The position numbers were made by a program, and so were the translations under genes. Shown one piece after another: positions 8,897 through 9,485 of a stretch of DNA of 9,485 nucleotides. Origin of the DNA: a bacterium (lineage in GTDB: Bacteria; Krumholzibacteriota; Krumholzibacteria; LZORAL124-64-63); NCBI GenBank assembly GCA_016873405.1, contig VGXH01000042.1, positions 1 through 9,485 on the forward strand. The letters are read 5' to 3'. Position 1 is the first letter of the stretch; every line of letters starts with the position of its first letter. The notes under the pieces were generated by a model. It was not told where the DNA came from, did not search any database, and was given only the letters and a program-made list of their open reading frames with translations.

Positions 8897-9484
8897 TCAC
8901 AGGTACCAGTTGAACTGCACGGTCACGCCGCCGGCGCCCGCCTCGTCGTCCTCGAACCCGGTCAGCCCGTCGGCGTTGATGCCGATGCCGTCGGCCGCCA
9001 GGCCCAGGCCCGCGTGACGGCCCAGCCTCCACTCGTAGCCGATGCCGAACAGCCAGGCCAGGCGGCCGTCGATCTCGAGCTGGTCGCCGGTGGCCGGATC
9101 GGTGAACTCGCCCCCGCCCACGCCCAGGCCCGTGCGCAGGAAGAACCCGTTCCCGCACGGCCGCCAGGTGACCGCCGCCGCAAGGGCGCCCAGCCGCCAG
9201 TCCGCGTCGTCCTCCTTGCTGTCGAAGCCGGCGGCCTCCAGCCCCACGGCGAACTTCGGACTCAGGCCCAGGCCCACGCGCAGCTGGCCGAAGCCGCCGG
9301 CCAGCGGCTCTTCGCTGATGTGCCGGGTGCCGTCCTTGTACATGAGCTGGCTGCCGGCGCCGCCCGCGTTCAGGCCCACGAACAGGCCCTCGCGCGCGCG
9401 CGCGGGCTTGGCGAAGGTGGCCTCGTCGCCGGCCGGGGCGGGGGCGGCGGCCAAAGCGGCGGCCAGGCCGGCGGCCAGGGCCCC
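8897..9484 (-). CDS. Small outer-membrane beta-barrel protein, N-terminus cut by window edge
   Basis: 195 residues are visible; the start codon lies beyond base 9485. The first residues (GALAAGLAAALAAAPAPAGDE) are the hydrophobic core and cleavage region of a signal peptide, so little more than its basic beginning is missing. A TTG at 9454 could be read as a start but falls inside this signal sequence and is rejected. The mature part shows repeated amphipathic strands and Gly-rich turns (GLFVGLNAGG, QLRVGLGLSPKFAVGLE, FFLRTGLGVGGG, WLFGIGYEWRLG, AGLGLAADGIGIN) and ends VQFNWYL, typical of an OMP_b-brl-type 8-stranded barrel. It is a separate sequence from the barrel at 3073-3723; I see only shared architecture. 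It sits 75 bases before the Omp85 gene and is probably the preceding gene of the same operon. Its specific function is unknown. Confidence 0.85.
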   Translation of the reverse strand, partial: GALAAGLAAALAAAPAPAGDEATFAKPARAREGLFVGLNAGGAGSQLMYKDGTRHISEEPLAGGFGQLRVGLGLSPKFAVGLEAAGFDSKEDDADWRLGALAAAVTWRPCGNGFFLRTGLGVGGGEFTDPATGDQLEIDGRLAWLFGIGYEWRLGRHAGLGLAADGIGINADGLTGFEDDEAGAGGVTVQFNWYL

Positions 9485-9485
9485 C

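Noticed and set aside
9385..9410. Alternating CG run as a Z-DNA or phase-variation tract
   Set aside because: It is short, within codons for Arg and Ala in the small barrel gene, and similar runs recur across the window as a result of composition.

Overview
The window is about 70% GC, and every supported gene lies on the minus strand, so transcription runs from base 9485 towards base 1. Outer-membrane beta-barrels, an Omp85 assembly-type protein, a TonB-dependent receptor and a lipoprotein point to a diderm (Gram-negative) bacterium. The combination of an NtrY/NtrX-like pair, a DUF4390-like protein and a receptor with a 'GDAIRSVQALPGVAR' plug recalls high-GC Deltaproteobacteria/Myxococcota or FCB-type phyla. 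No rRNA or other marker is present, so the phylum is left open.

Layout in the direction of transcription: (1) 9484-8897, the 3' part of a small outer-membrane beta-barrel protein; (2) 8821-7307, an Omp85/BamA-superfamily barrel with a single recognisable POTRA domain; (3) 7307-6645, a secreted DUF4390-like protein; (4) 6658-5183, an NtrY-like membrane histidine kinase without a PAS domain; (5) 5186-3720, an NtrX/NtrC-like sigma-54 activator; (6) 3723-3073, a second small beta-barrel protein; (7) 3021-634, a TonB-dependent receptor with an N-terminal carboxypeptidase-like regulatory domain; (8) 624-1, the start of a lipoprotein cut by the window edge.

Genes 2 to 6 are tied by start/stop overlaps: 1 base between Omp85 and DUF4390, 14 bases between DUF4390 and kinase, GTGA between kinase and regulator, ATGA between regulator and barrel. 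The gap to the receptor is 51 bases and the gap from receptor to lipoprotein is 9 bases. This looks like a single operon of at least eight genes. No gene-free stretch exceeds 75 bases, and no convincing promoter or rho-independent terminator is visible, so the promoter probably lies beyond base 9485.

Family knowledge gives a reasonable reading: a two-component system with a periplasmic sensor domain, co-expressed with proteins that live in or build the outer membrane. DUF4390 next to NtrY/NtrX is a known arrangement in Proteobacteria. The unusual part is the single-POTRA Omp85 protein and additional outer-membrane proteins coupled around it. A shared envelope-sensing or envelope-remodelling role is inference. 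No defence system, mobile element, CRISPR array or RNA gene was found.
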